Source of the DNA: Streptomyces sp. TLI_146
GTDB lineage: Bacteria > Actinomycetota > Actinomycetes > Streptomycetales > Streptomycetaceae
Direction of reading: 5' to 3'
Length of the DNA: 64,000 nt
Assembly: GCF_002846415.1 (NCBI RefSeq)
Contig: NZ_PJMX01000001.1
Location: forward strand, 806,001-870,000
Shown: in pieces, positions 42,162 through 50,507 of the stretch
How positions within the stretch are numbered: the first letter of the stretch is position 1
Layout of the letters: every line of letters starts with the position of its first letter
The notes under the pieces: model-generated
Database searches by the model: none
What the model saw: only the letters and a program-made list of their open reading frames with translations
What the model was told of the DNA's origin: nothing
Translations under genes and position numbers: made by a program

Positions 42162-43043
42162 ATGCTCACCGTCGCCGTCACCGGAGCCACCGGCGCCCAG
42201 GGCGGAGCCACCGCCCGCGCCCTGCTGTCCGCCGGCCACCGGGTCCGCGCCCTCACCCGGCGGCCCGACTCGCCCGCCGCCGACGCTCTGCGCAGCCTGG
42301 GTGCCGAGATACGTCACGCCGACTTCGACGACCGCCCCTCGCTGGACGCCGCCCTCGTCGGAGCGGATTCCCTGTTCGCGGTCACCACCCCGTTCGGCAC
42401 CGACATCGCCACCGAAGTCCAGCAGGGGATGGCGCTCATCGACGCCGCGGCCGAGGCCCAGGTCGAGCACATCGTGTTCACCTCCGCCGCCCACGCCGAC
42501 CGCGATACCGGGGTCCCGCACTACGACAGCAAGCAGCTCATCGAGGAGCACCTGCGTGCGGCCGGAGTGCCATGGACGGTGATCGCCCCGGCCGCTTTCA
42601 TGGACAACTACGCCGGCGGCTGGACCCTCGACGGGCTGCGCGACGGCACCTTCGCCTGGCCGATGCCCGCCGACCAGCCCTTCACGCTCATCTCGGCCGC
42701 CGACATCGGCGCCTTCGCCGCGCTGACCCTCCAGCGCCGTCACGAGTTCACCGGCCGCCGCATCGACATCGCCTCCGACGAACTCACCCCCGCGCAGATC
42801 GCGGAGATCCTCGCGACGGCCACCGGCGTCGCGATCGCCCACCAGCAGGTGCCCCTGGCCTACGTCCGGACCCACTCGGAGGACCTGGCAGCCATGTTCG
42901 CGTACTTCACCGCCGTCGGCCTCGACGTCGACGTCACCGGACTGCGCCGCGACTACCCCGAAGTCGGCTGGCACACCTTCACCGACTGGGCCGTCACCCA
43001 GGACTGGCCCACCCTCCTGTCCCAGGCGCCCGCACCCCACTGA
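42162..43043 (+). CDS. NmrA-like NAD(P)H-binding protein, 293 aa
   Basis: ATG at 42162 with TTGGAGAATC upstream. NmrA-type atypical SDR: VAVTGATGAQGGATARALL (GxxGxxG, 4-22), ALTRRPDSPAA, SAAHADRDTGVPHYDSKQLIEEHL and PAAFMDNYAGG (the PxxFMxN segment). The Tyr/Lys pair in YDSK may be non-catalytic, as in other NmrA proteins that act as redox sensors or as quinone/ketone reductases. It has a dedicated operator region with paired dyads, but no obvious regulator gene is next to it. Monocistronic. Confidence 0.85.
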   Translation: MLTVAVTGATGAQGGATARALLSAGHRVRALTRRPDSPAADALRSLGAEIRHADFDDRPSLDAALVGADSLFAVTTPFGTDIATEVQQGMALIDAAAEAQVEHIVFTSAAHADRDTGVPHYDSKQLIEEHLRAAGVPWTVIAPAAFMDNYAGGWTLDGLRDGTFAWPMPADQPFTLISAADIGAFAALTLQRRHEFTGRRIDIASDELTPAQIAEILATATGVAIAHQQVPLAYVRTHSEDLAAMFAYFTAVGLDVDVTGLRRDYPEVGWHTFTDWAVTQDWPTLLSQAPAPH

Positions 43044-43236
43044 CGCCCCTGCCTGCCGCTGGAGCGCATGACCCGCAACCTCGAAATGACGACGGCCGCG
43101 GCCTTTGACCAAGTCGCCGTCAACAGGGACACGGGCAACGAGAATTCACCCGTCCACCTTGCCATTACCGCAAGATTCCGTGCCAGGCCGTGGTGCGCCT
43201 GCCCACACTGGGCACCCACCGACGCGAGGAGTCCTG

Positions 43237-43503
43237 ATGCGCACCACCGATGCGGTCACGTTCTGGGACCGCCACTACGCGGCCCGGCCGGCGGTCGACA
43301 AAGCGCACGGCCGCCCATGCCCTGCACCCGGGCGGACGGCTGCTCGTCGTCGACCACGGCTCGGCCGCGCGCTGGTCCTGGGGCCAGGACCCCGACACCC
43401 ACTACCCCAACCCGCGCGAGGTCGCCGCCGGACCGCGACCGGGCCGGACGGGCGCACCGCCGAGGTCACCGACCACGTCCTCCTCGTCCGCCACGCCGTC
43501 TGA
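43237..43503 (+). pseudogene. Remnant of a class I SAM methyltransferase
   Basis: The N-terminal signature MRTTDAVTFWDRHYAARP is in one frame from 43237. A methyltransferase core, LHPGGRLLVVDHGSAARWSW then GQDPDTHYPNPREVAAG, continues in the frame one base later (about 43320-43430). The C terminus TATGPDGRTAEVTDHVLLVRHAV returns to the first frame and ends at 43503. A typical member of this family has about 200 residues, so the cofactor-binding middle is deleted and at least two frame changes exist. Not functional as it stands. Followed at 43 bp by the DinB-like gene. Confidence 0.75.
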
Positions 43504-43546
43504 CACGGGGCCCTGCACCGCCGACGACGAAAGAAGGCGATCCCCG

Positions 43547-44047
43547 ATGCCCAACGCCACCGGCGGAAACCGCCGTCGCGACACCCCACCACCCCGGACC
43601 GGAAGCAGCGAAACCGAGGTGCTGCGCGGATTCCTCGACTACCTCCGGACCTCCATCGCCGCGAAGGTCGACGGCGCACCCGAGCCCCAGGCGCGTACGG
43701 CCGCAGTGCCCTCGGGCACCAACCTCCTCGGCTTGCTCAACCACCTGACGTACGTCGAGCGCTCGCTGTTCCTCGGCGGCGACGTGACCGACTGGCAGGC
43801 CACCTTCCAGGCCGCCCCGACGGACAGCGTGGCCGATGTCGTGGCCCGCTACCGGGACACCGTCGAGCGCGCGAACGACGTGCTCGACGGGTGCGCCGAC
43901 CTCAGCGCACCCGTCCCTCGACGACGGCCGGGGCGCGCCGGTCCCAGCGTCCGCTGGGCCTTGACGCACATGATCGAGGAGACCGGCCGTCACGCGGGCC
44001 ACGCGGACATCCTCCGCGAACTCATCGACGGCTCCACCGGCCGCTGA
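43547..44047 (+). CDS. DinB/DUF664-family protein, 166 aa
   Basis: ATG at 43547 with AAGAAGGCG upstream. A DinB-like four-helix bundle: LRGFLDYLRTSIAAK (26-40), GTNLLGLLNHLTYVERSLFLGG with a metal-ligand His (about 57-78), and WALTHMIEETGRHAGHADILRELIDG with HM-x5-RH-x2-HAD (about 137-162). The His spacing matches the DinB metal site (H-x..-H-x3-H). The family includes thiol-dependent transferases such as mycothiol enzymes. Partner genes are unclear; the upstream methyltransferase is dead. Confidence 0.85.
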   Translation: MPNATGGNRRRDTPPPRTGSSETEVLRGFLDYLRTSIAAKVDGAPEPQARTAAVPSGTNLLGLLNHLTYVERSLFLGGDVTDWQATFQAAPTDSVADVVARYRDTVERANDVLDGCADLSAPVPRRRPGRAGPSVRWALTHMIEETGRHAGHADILRELIDGSTGR

Positions 44048-44062
44048 CGCGCCTTCGGCGCG
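44048..44062. terminator. Short terminator hairpin
   Basis: CGCGCC-TTC-GGCGCG immediately after the DinB stop, between convergent genes. Confidence 0.55.
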
Positions 44063-44090
44063 AGCGCGGTGGTCGAGCCGGTGCGGTGGT

Positions 44091-44651
44091 TCAGTGGGCC
44101 GGTGCGGGGTCGGTCCTCTTGCGGGCGCGGTACGCGGCGGCCTTGATCTTGTTGCCGCACGACTCCATCCCGCACCACTGCCGGCGCATACCCCGTGAAC
44201 GGTCGATGTACGTGCGGGTGCACTCCGGGTTGCCGCACTCCTTGAGCAGGGGGACGTCCGGCCCGCTCAGGAGCTCCACCGCAAGGCGGGCCACCAGGGA
44301 GAGCGCTTCCTCCGGTGTTGCCTGCGTCCATCGCCCCGACGGGGTCAGCTGGGGCACCGCGGAGGGTTTGCGTGCGGCGTTGTTGAGTACGGTCAGTGCC
44401 GCCCTGTCGTAGTCTTCCGCGAGTCGACGGGCGGTGACCAGCCGGTACATGGCTTCCCGTACGGTCGTCGCCTCCTCGACGTCGGCCTCCCGGCTCGGGG
44501 AGACCGCGTCGACGATGCCCGACTCCACGTACCACGCGTTCAGTCTGTCCGGCGTCGCGAACATCTCGAAGCGCAGCGAACGGCGTGCTCGGAGCGTGGC
44601 GACGAAGTCGAGCGCCGGGTTTCCGCAGACGAAGACATGGTCGAGGTTCAC
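44091..44651 (-). CDS. CGNR zinc-finger (ABATE-domain) protein, 186 aa
   Basis: GTG at 44651 is the first start giving the ABATE-type opening VNLDHVFVCGNPALDFVATLRARR. The C-terminal CGNR zinc finger reads LLKECGNPECTRTYIDRSRGMRRQWCGMESCGNKIKAAAYRARKR (about 139-183), with four Cys ligands in C-x4-C ... C-x4-C and the CGN-R signature. Such proteins are putative stress-linked transcription regulators. The ribosome-binding site is poor. It lies 64 bp after a small ORF on the same strand. Confidence 0.85.
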   Translation of the reverse strand: MNLDHVFVCGNPALDFVATLRARRSLRFEMFATPDRLNAWYVESGIVDAVSPSREADVEEATTVREAMYRLVTARRLAEDYDRAALTVLNNAARKPSAVPQLTPSGRWTQATPEEALSLVARLAVELLSGPDVPLLKECGNPECTRTYIDRSRGMRRQWCGMESCGNKIKAAAYRARKRTDPAPAH

Positions 44652-44715
44652 ATCACCATTCTGGCAGGTGACGGTATACCCGGCAAGCTCCGCCACCTGC
44701 CGGAGCGGGACCCAC

Positions 44716-44910
44716 TCACAGCCCCAGGTCGACGGCGAGGCAGGAGAAGGACCTCCATGAGCCCTCGGGGTCGTGGGCGTACCGTGCGGGGTCGCTCGGT
44801 ACGGCCACCTTCTCCTCGACCATGTCCTCTTGGCGGATGCGCTCCGGCAGGCTGCCGAACCGCGCTCGTCGCGCCGCCGCGCCACTGTCCGTTATCTGCA
44901 CGCTTTCCAT
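44716..44910 (-). CDS. Hypothetical small protein, 64 aa
   Basis: ATG at 44910 with CGGAGTCC upstream. Charged, soluble: MESVQITDSGAAARRAR, then FGSLPERIRQEDMVEEKVAV, then YAHDPEGSWRSFSCLAVDLGL. Good codon bias supports it. It has no TM segment and one Cys. It precedes the CGNR gene by 64 bp on the same strand, so co-transcription is likely. No family is recognised. Confidence 0.55.
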   Translation of the reverse strand: MESVQITDSGAAARRARFGSLPERIRQEDMVEEKVAVPSDPARYAHDPEGSWRSFSCLAVDLGL

Positions 44911-44960
44911 GACTGGACTCCGTTCGGTCGCTGACTGGACTGGCGGAACAAGCTCACGTA

Positions 44961-44983
44961 CGTCACCTGACCCACAGGTGACG
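44961..44983 (-). terminator. Terminator after alpha/beta hydrolase gene
   Basis: CGTCACCTG (44961-44969), loop ACCCA, CAGGTGACG (44975-44983); 7 bp beyond the stop of the minus-strand hydrolase. Confidence 0.65.
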
Positions 44984-44990
44984 CGGGGAT

Positions 44991-46043
44991 TCACATGCGG
45001 CTCACATCGACGACGGCCTGCGCGAAGGCGGCGGGCGCCTCCTGCGGCAGGTTGTGGCCGATTCCCTTCAGGCTCCTGTGCTCGTACGCGCCGGTGAACC
45101 TGTCCCGGTACGAGGAGCCGTTGCCCGGAGCGGTGAAGGGGTCCCGTTCGGGGTCGAGGGTGATGGTGGGAACCCCGATGACCGGCCGCGTGGCGAGCCG
45201 CTTCTCCAGTGCGTCGTAGCGGCGTTCCCCGTCGGCGAGGCCCAGCCGCCAGCGGTAGTTGTGGATGACGACGGCGGCGTAGTCGGGGTTGTCGAAGGCC
45301 GCGGCCGTGCGGTCGAAGGTGGCGTCGTCGAAGTCCCACGTCGGGGAGACGGTGCTCCAGACGAGCCTGGTCAGATCACGGCGCAGGGTCTTGTCCTCCA
45401 TGGCGAGCCTGCCTCGCTCGGTGGCGAAGTAGTACTGGTACCACCAGGTGTGTTCGGCGCCGGCGGACAGTGGTTTCAGGTTGGCCTCAAGGTTGGTGAT
45501 GAGGTATCCGCTCACCGAGACGAGGGCCTTGCAGCGGTCGGGCCAGAGCGCGGCGATGATGTCGGCGGTGCGCGAGCCCCAGTCGAAACCGGCCAGAACC
45601 GCCTTCTCGATCTTCAGGGCGTCCATCAGGGCGATGATGTCGAGTGCGATGGCGGACTGCTGGGCGTTGCGGACCGTCCGCCCGGAGAGGAAGCGCGTCG
45701 TGCCGTGACCGCGCAGGTACGGGACGACCACTCGGTAGCCCGCCTCGGCCAGCATCGGGGCGACGTCGACGTAGCTGTGGATGTCGTACGGCCAGCCGTG
45801 CAGGCAGATGACGGCGGGGCCGTGGGCGGGGCCCAGTTCGGCGTAGCCGACGTCCAGCAGCCCGGCCCTGATCTGCTTCAGATGCGGAAAGGCGGCGTGC
45901 GCCGCAGGGGCCGCCGTCGATGCCGTGGACGCCTGCCGCGGGGCGGCGGACGCGGCCCGCGCCCCCTGCACACCCGTCAGCGACACAGCAGCCGCACCCG
46001 TACCCAGTCCCACAGCCGTACTGAACCCACGCCTGTTGATCAT
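44991..46043 (-). CDS. Tat-exported alpha/beta hydrolase, epoxide-hydrolase-like, 350 aa
   Basis: ATG at 46043 with GAGGGGCG upstream. Twin-arginine signal MINRRGFSTAVGLGTG, cleaved near GARAA. Alpha/beta fold: ICLHGWPYDIHSY (oxyanion HGWP, about 79-91), nucleophile elbow AGFDWGSRTAD with Asp instead of Ser (about 154-164), a cap domain with WWYQYYFATERG, and a C-terminal IGHNLPQEAP with the catalytic His. An Asp nucleophile and HGWP fit epoxide hydrolases or haloalkane dehalogenases. Export outside the cell is unusual for these. Substrate unknown. Confidence 0.82.
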   Translation of the reverse strand: MINRRGFSTAVGLGTGAAAVSLTGVQGARAASAAPRQASTASTAAPAAHAAFPHLKQIRAGLLDVGYAELGPAHGPAVICLHGWPYDIHSYVDVAPMLAEAGYRVVVPYLRGHGTTRFLSGRTVRNAQQSAIALDIIALMDALKIEKAVLAGFDWGSRTADIIAALWPDRCKALVSVSGYLITNLEANLKPLSAGAEHTWWYQYYFATERGRLAMEDKTLRRDLTRLVWSTVSPTWDFDDATFDRTAAAFDNPDYAAVVIHNYRWRLGLADGERRYDALEKRLATRPVIGVPTITLDPERDPFTAPGNGSSYRDRFTGAYEHRSLKGIGHNLPQEAPAAFAQAVVDVSRM

Positions 46044-46096
46044 GTGACGCCCCTCGTTCGCTCACGTGTACCGGCGGTGCGCGCACTCCGACTGTC

Positions 46097-46143
46097 GCAT
46101 GAAAGCCGTCACCGGTCAAACCGGTGACGCAGCGATTTCATGC
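46097..46143. promoter_or_regulatory. Nested dyads upstream of the alpha/beta hydrolase gene
   Basis: Inner GTCACCGGT (46108-46116) and ACCGGTGAC (46120-46128); outer GCATGAAA (46097-46104) and TTTCATGC (46136-46143). The double symmetry could be an operator for the hydrolase promoter or a terminator of the 2OG-oxygenase gene, which ends at 46212 on the same strand. Confidence 0.5.
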
Positions 46144-46211
46144 CTCAACGATCTCGGACACCAGCTGGAAGGGGGCAAGTCCTACCGTGTCGGACGGTCC
46201 CTTCGTGCCGT

Positions 46212-47105
46212 TCAGTCCGCCGAGATCGCGTCCAGCTGGGCCCGCAGGTAGGTGTGGGAGTCGATGCCCCGGACGTCCGTGCCGGGGTCGCATTCGTAGA
46301 AGTACACCAGCGACATCAGTTCCTCCGCCGGGATATCGGCGGGCGGTGGAAGCACCCGGTGGCGGCCCGGCTTCCAGCGGCCGTCGGACCAACGGGCCAT
46401 CAGGTCACCGATGTTGACGGTCAGCGCGGCGGGGTCGTACGGCGCGTCCTGCCAGCCGTGTTCGTCCGTGAACACCTGAAGTCCGCCCTTGCCGTGCTGC
46501 CGGTCCAGGACCGTGACCGTGCCGAAGTCGGTGTGCGGCCCGATCCGGAACTGGCCCGGCTGCGCGGCGCCGACGGTGTCCGCCCCGGGGTACCAGTTGA
46601 TGTTGAACCCCCAGGTGGGGTGACCGGTGTGCCGCGTGAAGAAGTCCTCGGGACGGACGAGGGCCACGGCCAGGAGCTCCAGGAGGCGGTCGGAGAGCGC
46701 CCGCATCCCGGTGAGGTAGTCGTCCAGCAGCGGCTTGAGGGCCGGGACCTCGGCGGGCCAGACGTTGGGCGCGAACCACTCGGCGTCGACGGCGGCCTTG
46801 CCGGTGGGGTGCTCGGCGGCGAAGGACAGCGACTCCTTCAGGTCCGGCGGGCTCTCGGTGCCCTCGGCATAGCTGTTGGCCTCGGCTCCCGGGCCCAGCC
46901 AGCCCCGTCCGCCGACCTTCACGGCGTACGGCTGCTTGGTGGGGGCGGGGAGGTGGAAGAAGGCACGGGCGTGCTCGCGGATGGTGGCGGGCAGGGACGG
47001 ATCAATGCCGTGGCCCGTGACCAGGAGGAAGCCGGCGTTCTGGAGAGCGCGGTCGATCCGGGCGGGGTCAGGGGCGGTCAGATCGATGGTGGGGATGAGG
47101 TCCAC
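46212..47105 (-). CDS. Isopenicillin-N-synthase-like 2OG-Fe(II) oxygenase, 297 aa
   Basis: GTG at 47105 follows GGGGAGATC at 8-bp spacing. IPNS-family pattern: LQNAGFLLVTGHGIDPSL (N-terminal non-haem dioxygenase part), FNINWYPG, and the metal triad HTD in RIGPHTDFGTVTVL (about 190-192) with the distal His in KPGRHRVLPP (about 247). It should oxidise a small molecule using 2-oxoglutarate or substrate electrons, Fe(II) and oxygen. Gibberellin/flavonoid-type plant enzymes share the fold, but no substrate can be inferred. Monocistronic. Confidence 0.87.
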   Translation of the reverse strand: MDLIPTIDLTAPDPARIDRALQNAGFLLVTGHGIDPSLPATIREHARAFFHLPAPTKQPYAVKVGGRGWLGPGAEANSYAEGTESPPDLKESLSFAAEHPTGKAAVDAEWFAPNVWPAEVPALKPLLDDYLTGMRALSDRLLELLAVALVRPEDFFTRHTGHPTWGFNINWYPGADTVGAAQPGQFRIGPHTDFGTVTVLDRQHGKGGLQVFTDEHGWQDAPYDPAALTVNIGDLMARWSDGRWKPGRHRVLPPPADIPAEELMSLVYFYECDPGTDVRGIDSHTYLRAQLDAISAD

Positions 47106-47271
47106 GGGGGAGATCTCCCCCGGCGTGCCCCTTCCCCAAACTCGGGGCCCCGCCGGGCAGGGGCGCCTGCCTCTGCCCGGGAAAGGGGTTGGGCGCCGCC
47201 CCCTCCAGACGAACGGCGAATAGGGTGTTGGGATGGGGCGGTGACGGCGCACGGCAGGAACGGGGGCCGCG

Positions 47272-47940
47272 ATGGGTGACGTACCGGACGCACGTGAGGA
47301 GCTGGACCGGCTGGGACGCGCCCTGCGTGCGCAGTTGGTCGAGCTGATCACCGACCTGACCCCTGGCAGCGACCTCGGCCTGCTGTTCCTCGACGAGCCG
47401 ACGGTCGCCGACTGGCACGACCCGCTCCGCCACCACTACGCGGCCCTGTTCCGCGGGGAGCGTCCTGCGAGCGTCGGCGCCGCCGACCTCACGTCCCGCG
47501 CAGCCGCCCTGCTCGACTCGGCGGGCTGGCAGGTCACCGCGTCGCAGGACGGTGACGGCCCGAGGCGTTGGAGCGTGCTCACCGGTCGCCATGACTTCGG
47601 CAGCATCGAGATCCGTGTGGCTCACCACATCTCCGCCGTGATGTTCAGCGGGCAGACACCGGCGCTGGCCCTGCGCACGCCGGAGGAGTTCACGTGGCCG
47701 GAGCCGCTGCGCACACCCGAGACGCTCACGCCCGGATACCTGCTCTGCTACGAGTGCGACGGCCTGGGCGCGTGCCCCGGATGCGGGGGACGCGGCTGGT
47801 GGCCCGACGAGGTGCACGGACGGACCAACTGCCGCGAATGCCGCAGACAACGCGTCTGCGCGATCTGCCGGGGCGCGGGGCAGCTCGCCGCCTCCCTGCT
47901 GAGCCCGTACCAGAGGCGTTATTACTCCGGATCGGGATAG
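47272..47940 (+). CDS. Hypothetical protein with C-terminal DnaJ-like CxxCxGxG zinc motifs, 222 aa
   Basis: ATG at 47272. Residues 1-150 have no recognised family (charged, soluble, GWQVTASQDGDG, EIRVAHHISAVMFSG). The C terminus contains a cluster of Cys pairs: YLLCYECDGLGACPGCGGRGWW, then GRTNCRECRRQRVCAICRGAG (about 157-207), three CxxC-type pairs with Gly, like a DnaJ zinc-finger. It may bind zinc and RNA or protein. Neighbours are unrelated (2OG oxygenase divergent, MerR convergent). Confidence 0.65.
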   Translation: MGDVPDAREELDRLGRALRAQLVELITDLTPGSDLGLLFLDEPTVADWHDPLRHHYAALFRGERPASVGAADLTSRAAALLDSAGWQVTASQDGDGPRRWSVLTGRHDFGSIEIRVAHHISAVMFSGQTPALALRTPEEFTWPEPLRTPETLTPGYLLCYECDGLGACPGCGGRGWWPDEVHGRTNCRECRRQRVCAICRGAGQLAASLLSPYQRRYYSGSG

Positions 47941-47975
47941 GGCCTGCCGGCCTGCCTGGGCCACCGCCGACCTCG

Positions 47976-48386
47976 CTACCCTCGGGCGGCCCCCATCGCG
48001 TCGGCGCCGGAGACGGCGGCGGCATCCGTTGCGACCGAGGCCGTGGCGATGACTTCGTCCAGGACGTCGCGGGAGCGGATCAGGTCGGTGATCATTCGGT
48101 TGATACGGTCCCGTTCCGCGGCGAGTTCGTCGACCAGCCGTGGCGTGGCGATCTCGCTCGGGGCGCCGTCCGTGTCCCGCATACAGGGGAGCAACTGCGC
48201 GATCTTCTTGCTGTTCAACCCCGCGGCGTAGAGCGCCTGGATGCGGATGACCCGGTCGACCGCCCACTCGCCGTACTGCCGTTGGCCACCCGGCGTACGC
48301 TCGGACCGCAGCAGCTCCTGCATCTCGTAATAGCGCAGCGAACGCTCGCTCACCCCGCTGCGCCGGGCCAGTTCACCGATCCGCAT
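47976..48386 (-). CDS. MerR-family regulator, 136 aa
   Basis: ATG at 48386 with GAGGTGGGGA upstream. Canonical MerR HTH and wing: RIGELARRSGVSERSLRYYEMQELLRSERTPGGQRQYGEWAVDRVIRIQAL (2-52), then the dimerisation helix with AAERDRINRMITDLIRSRDVLDEVIA. No Cys-rich metal-binding loop at the C terminus, so the signal is probably organic. It is divergent from the old yellow enzyme gene and a MerR-type operator lies between. Confidence 0.9.
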   Translation of the reverse strand: MRIGELARRSGVSERSLRYYEMQELLRSERTPGGQRQYGEWAVDRVIRIQALYAAGLNSKKIAQLLPCMRDTDGAPSEIATPRLVDELAAERDRINRMITDLIRSRDVLDEVIATASVATDAAAVSGADAMGAARG

Positions 48387-48419
48387 TCCCCACCTCGCAT
48401 GTCGACCCAGGACTGAAGG

Positions 48420-48453
48420 ACTTGAACCTGACACTGATGTCAAGTTCTACGGT
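48420..48453 (+). promoter_or_regulatory. MerR-type operator within a leaderless promoter
   Basis: ACTTGA (48420-48425) and TCAAGT (48440-48445) form a dyad; -35 TTGAAC (48422-48427) and a TACGGT -10 (48448-48453) are 20 bp apart, the long spacer typical of MerR-controlled promoters. The -10 ends 6 bp before ATG 48460, so the transcript is likely leaderless. Confidence 0.65.
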
Positions 48454-48459
48454 ACCGGC

Positions 48460-49599
48460 ATGACGAACACAGCAGTTGACTCCCGCCTCTTCGAACCCGC
48501 CCGCCTCGGCTCCCTGCACCTGCCCAACCGCCTGGTGATGGCGCCGATGACGCGCAACCGCGCCGGAGCCGACGGTGTCCCGCAGCCGATCATGGCCACC
48601 TACTATGCCCAGCGTGCCTCCGCGGGGCTGATCATCGCCGAGGCCTCCACGCCGAACGCCGTGGGACAGACCTACCCCAACATCACCGCGATCCACAACG
48701 AGGCGCATGTCGCCGGGTGGCGAGGTGTCACCGATGCCGTACGCGCCGCGGGCGGCCGGATGTTCCTGCAATTGCAGCACGGTGGCCGGGTCGGCCACCC
48801 CGACACCAGCGGACTGACACCGGTCGCGCCCTCGCCGATCCCGCTCCCGGAGACGATCTTCACCCCCGGCGGGCACCAGCCCTCCGTCGTGCCGCGTGAG
48901 ATGACCGTCGAGGAGATCCACGCCACCGTGGCCGACTTCGCGGCCGCCGCCCGCAACGCCATCGACGCGGGCTTCGCCGGAGTGGAGGTGCACGGTGCCA
49001 ACGGCTACCTCCTGCACCAGTTCATGGCGCGGGGAACCAACCACCGCACCGACGCCTACGGCGGCTCGGTGGCCGGACGTATCCGGTTCACGGTCGAGGT
49101 GGTCAAGGCCGTCGCCGACGCGATCGGCCCGGAGCGGGTAGGTCTGCGGATCGCGCCCGGAGTCACCGTCAACGGCATCGACGAGGGCGACACCGAGGAC
49201 ATCTACCCGGCGCTCATCGCCGCCCTGGCCGATGCCGGCCTTGCCTACCTGCACGTCGTCTTCGCGGATCCGGACCAGCCCCTCTTCCAGGAGATCCGGC
49301 AGACCTGGCCGGGCACGCTGATCGCCAACCCGGTCCTCGGGTGGGGGAAGCCGTTGCCGGCCGACGGCGGAAAGCACGAGGGCGAGCGGCTGCTCGCCGC
49401 GGGAGCCGACCTGATCTCCTTCGGCCGCCCGTTCCTCGCCAACCCCGACCTGGTCGAACGCCTGCGCGTCGGCGCACCGCTCAACCCGGTCCGGGACCGG
49501 GGCCTGATGTACACGGGCGGTGAGGCCGGGTACACCGACTATCCGGTGCTGGCCGCCGTCGAACACCCGGCCGGGACGCCCGAACTCGTCGGAGCATGA
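48460..49599 (+). CDS. Old yellow enzyme-family alkene reductase, 379 aa
   Basis: ATG at 48460 without a ribosome-binding site, consistent with leaderless translation. OYE TIM barrel: FEPARLGSLHLPNRLVMAPMTRNRA (12-36), QLQHGGRVGHP, VEVHGANGYLLHQFMARGTNHRTDAYGG (about 176-203; His and Asn ligands of the substrate), and ISFGRPFLANPDLVERL. FMN-dependent reduction of activated C=C bonds, typically of enones or nitro-esters. Controlled by the divergent MerR. A xenobiotic-response role fits. Confidence 0.9.
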   Translation: MTNTAVDSRLFEPARLGSLHLPNRLVMAPMTRNRAGADGVPQPIMATYYAQRASAGLIIAEASTPNAVGQTYPNITAIHNEAHVAGWRGVTDAVRAAGGRMFLQLQHGGRVGHPDTSGLTPVAPSPIPLPETIFTPGGHQPSVVPREMTVEEIHATVADFAAAARNAIDAGFAGVEVHGANGYLLHQFMARGTNHRTDAYGGSVAGRIRFTVEVVKAVADAIGPERVGLRIAPGVTVNGIDEGDTEDIYPALIAALADAGLAYLHVVFADPDQPLFQEIRQTWPGTLIANPVLGWGKPLPADGGKHEGERLLAAGADLISFGRPFLANPDLVERLRVGAPLNPVRDRGLMYTGGEAGYTDYPVLAAVEHPAGTPELVGA

Positions 49600-49678
49600 C
49601 CCTCGCGCCCCAGGGGCCGCCTACAGAGCCCTGGTCACCCGTCGCGGGTTTCCGGCAGGCCCGCGGCCCGGACGGTGG

Positions 49679-49710
49679 GGAACCGGCCGTCCGTGCGGAC
49701 CGCCGGTTCC
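49679..49710. terminator. Bidirectional terminator
   Basis: Stem GGAACCGGC (49679-49687) with GCCGGTTCC (49702-49710) and inner GTCCG/CGGAC with one C-C mismatch, between convergent OYE and PASTA-like genes. Confidence 0.7.
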
Positions 49711-49721
49711 TGACCGTCAAC

Positions 49722-50324
49722 TCACCGGCACGTCCCTCTCGGTGGCAGCAGTCCGATCGTGAGGTCCACCACGCTCCCCGGGACGGCCAAGGTGCCGGCG
49801 CCCGGAGTCTGATCGGCGACGGTGTGGTCGTGATTGCACGTCTGGTCGACGAAGCTGGTCACCCTGCCGACGACGAAGCCCGCGGAGTTCAGGATCGACT
49901 TGGCCACGGTCTGGGTCTCCTCGCGCACGTCCGGCACCCGCGCCAGGTTGAGCTTCTGCCAGGTCGAGCCGTTGGACCACCTGATGATGTTCGGCGCCTG
50001 CAGCTTCGCGCTGTAGGTGGCATCGTCGGGGAAGGTGACCAGGATGGTGTCACTGTTGATCACGACACCGCTGGCGGTCGGACGGTGCTGGGAGGACATG
50101 TCCACCGTCAGGATGTCGTTGACGTCCGAGATCACCGGCCGCGCGGATCCCCCGTCGGTGAACGTGCCGTTGACGTCAAACAGCAGCGGTGTGGCCGCCG
50201 CGACGGGTCTGATGGGCGCGGAGGGGAACTGGGCGGCGTGGCCGGCTCCTGCTCCCGCCACGTTCAGGGCCGTGGCCAGGGCCGCCGCGAGCAACCCTCC
50301 GAAGATCTTGTTGCGGATTCGCAT
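49722..50324 (-). CDS. Secreted protein with PASTA-like C terminus, 200 aa
   Basis: ATG at 50324. Signal peptide RIRNKIFGGLLAAALATALNVAGAGAGHA. The middle part (about 35-130) is unassigned. The last 70 residues resemble one PASTA repeat: VPDVREETQTVAKSILNSAGFVVG, then QTPGAGTLAVPGSVVDLTIG. PASTA modules bind peptidoglycan stem peptides, so wall localisation is plausible. Two Cys (about 163 and 199) may pair. Monocistronic. Confidence 0.7.
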   Translation of the reverse strand: MRIRNKIFGGLLAAALATALNVAGAGAGHAAQFPSAPIRPVAAATPLLFDVNGTFTDGGSARPVISDVNDILTVDMSSQHRPTASGVVINSDTILVTFPDDATYSAKLQAPNIIRWSNGSTWQKLNLARVPDVREETQTVAKSILNSAGFVVGRVTSFVDQTCNHDHTVADQTPGAGTLAVPGSVVDLTIGLLPPRGTCR

Positions 50325-50507
50325 GATGCCTTCCCCCTCGGGGCCGGTTCGGATGTGAGCGGGTACCGGCCCTGCTCCCCCGCGTCAGGGCCGGTCGCGC
50401 TCAGCATGGGCGGCCCCACAGCCCGGCTGCCATACGAGGCTCTGCGTATGCCGCGGACCACGCCGCGCCGGTAACCTGAGACCGGCCTTCGGGCGAAGGG
50501 GGACCTG

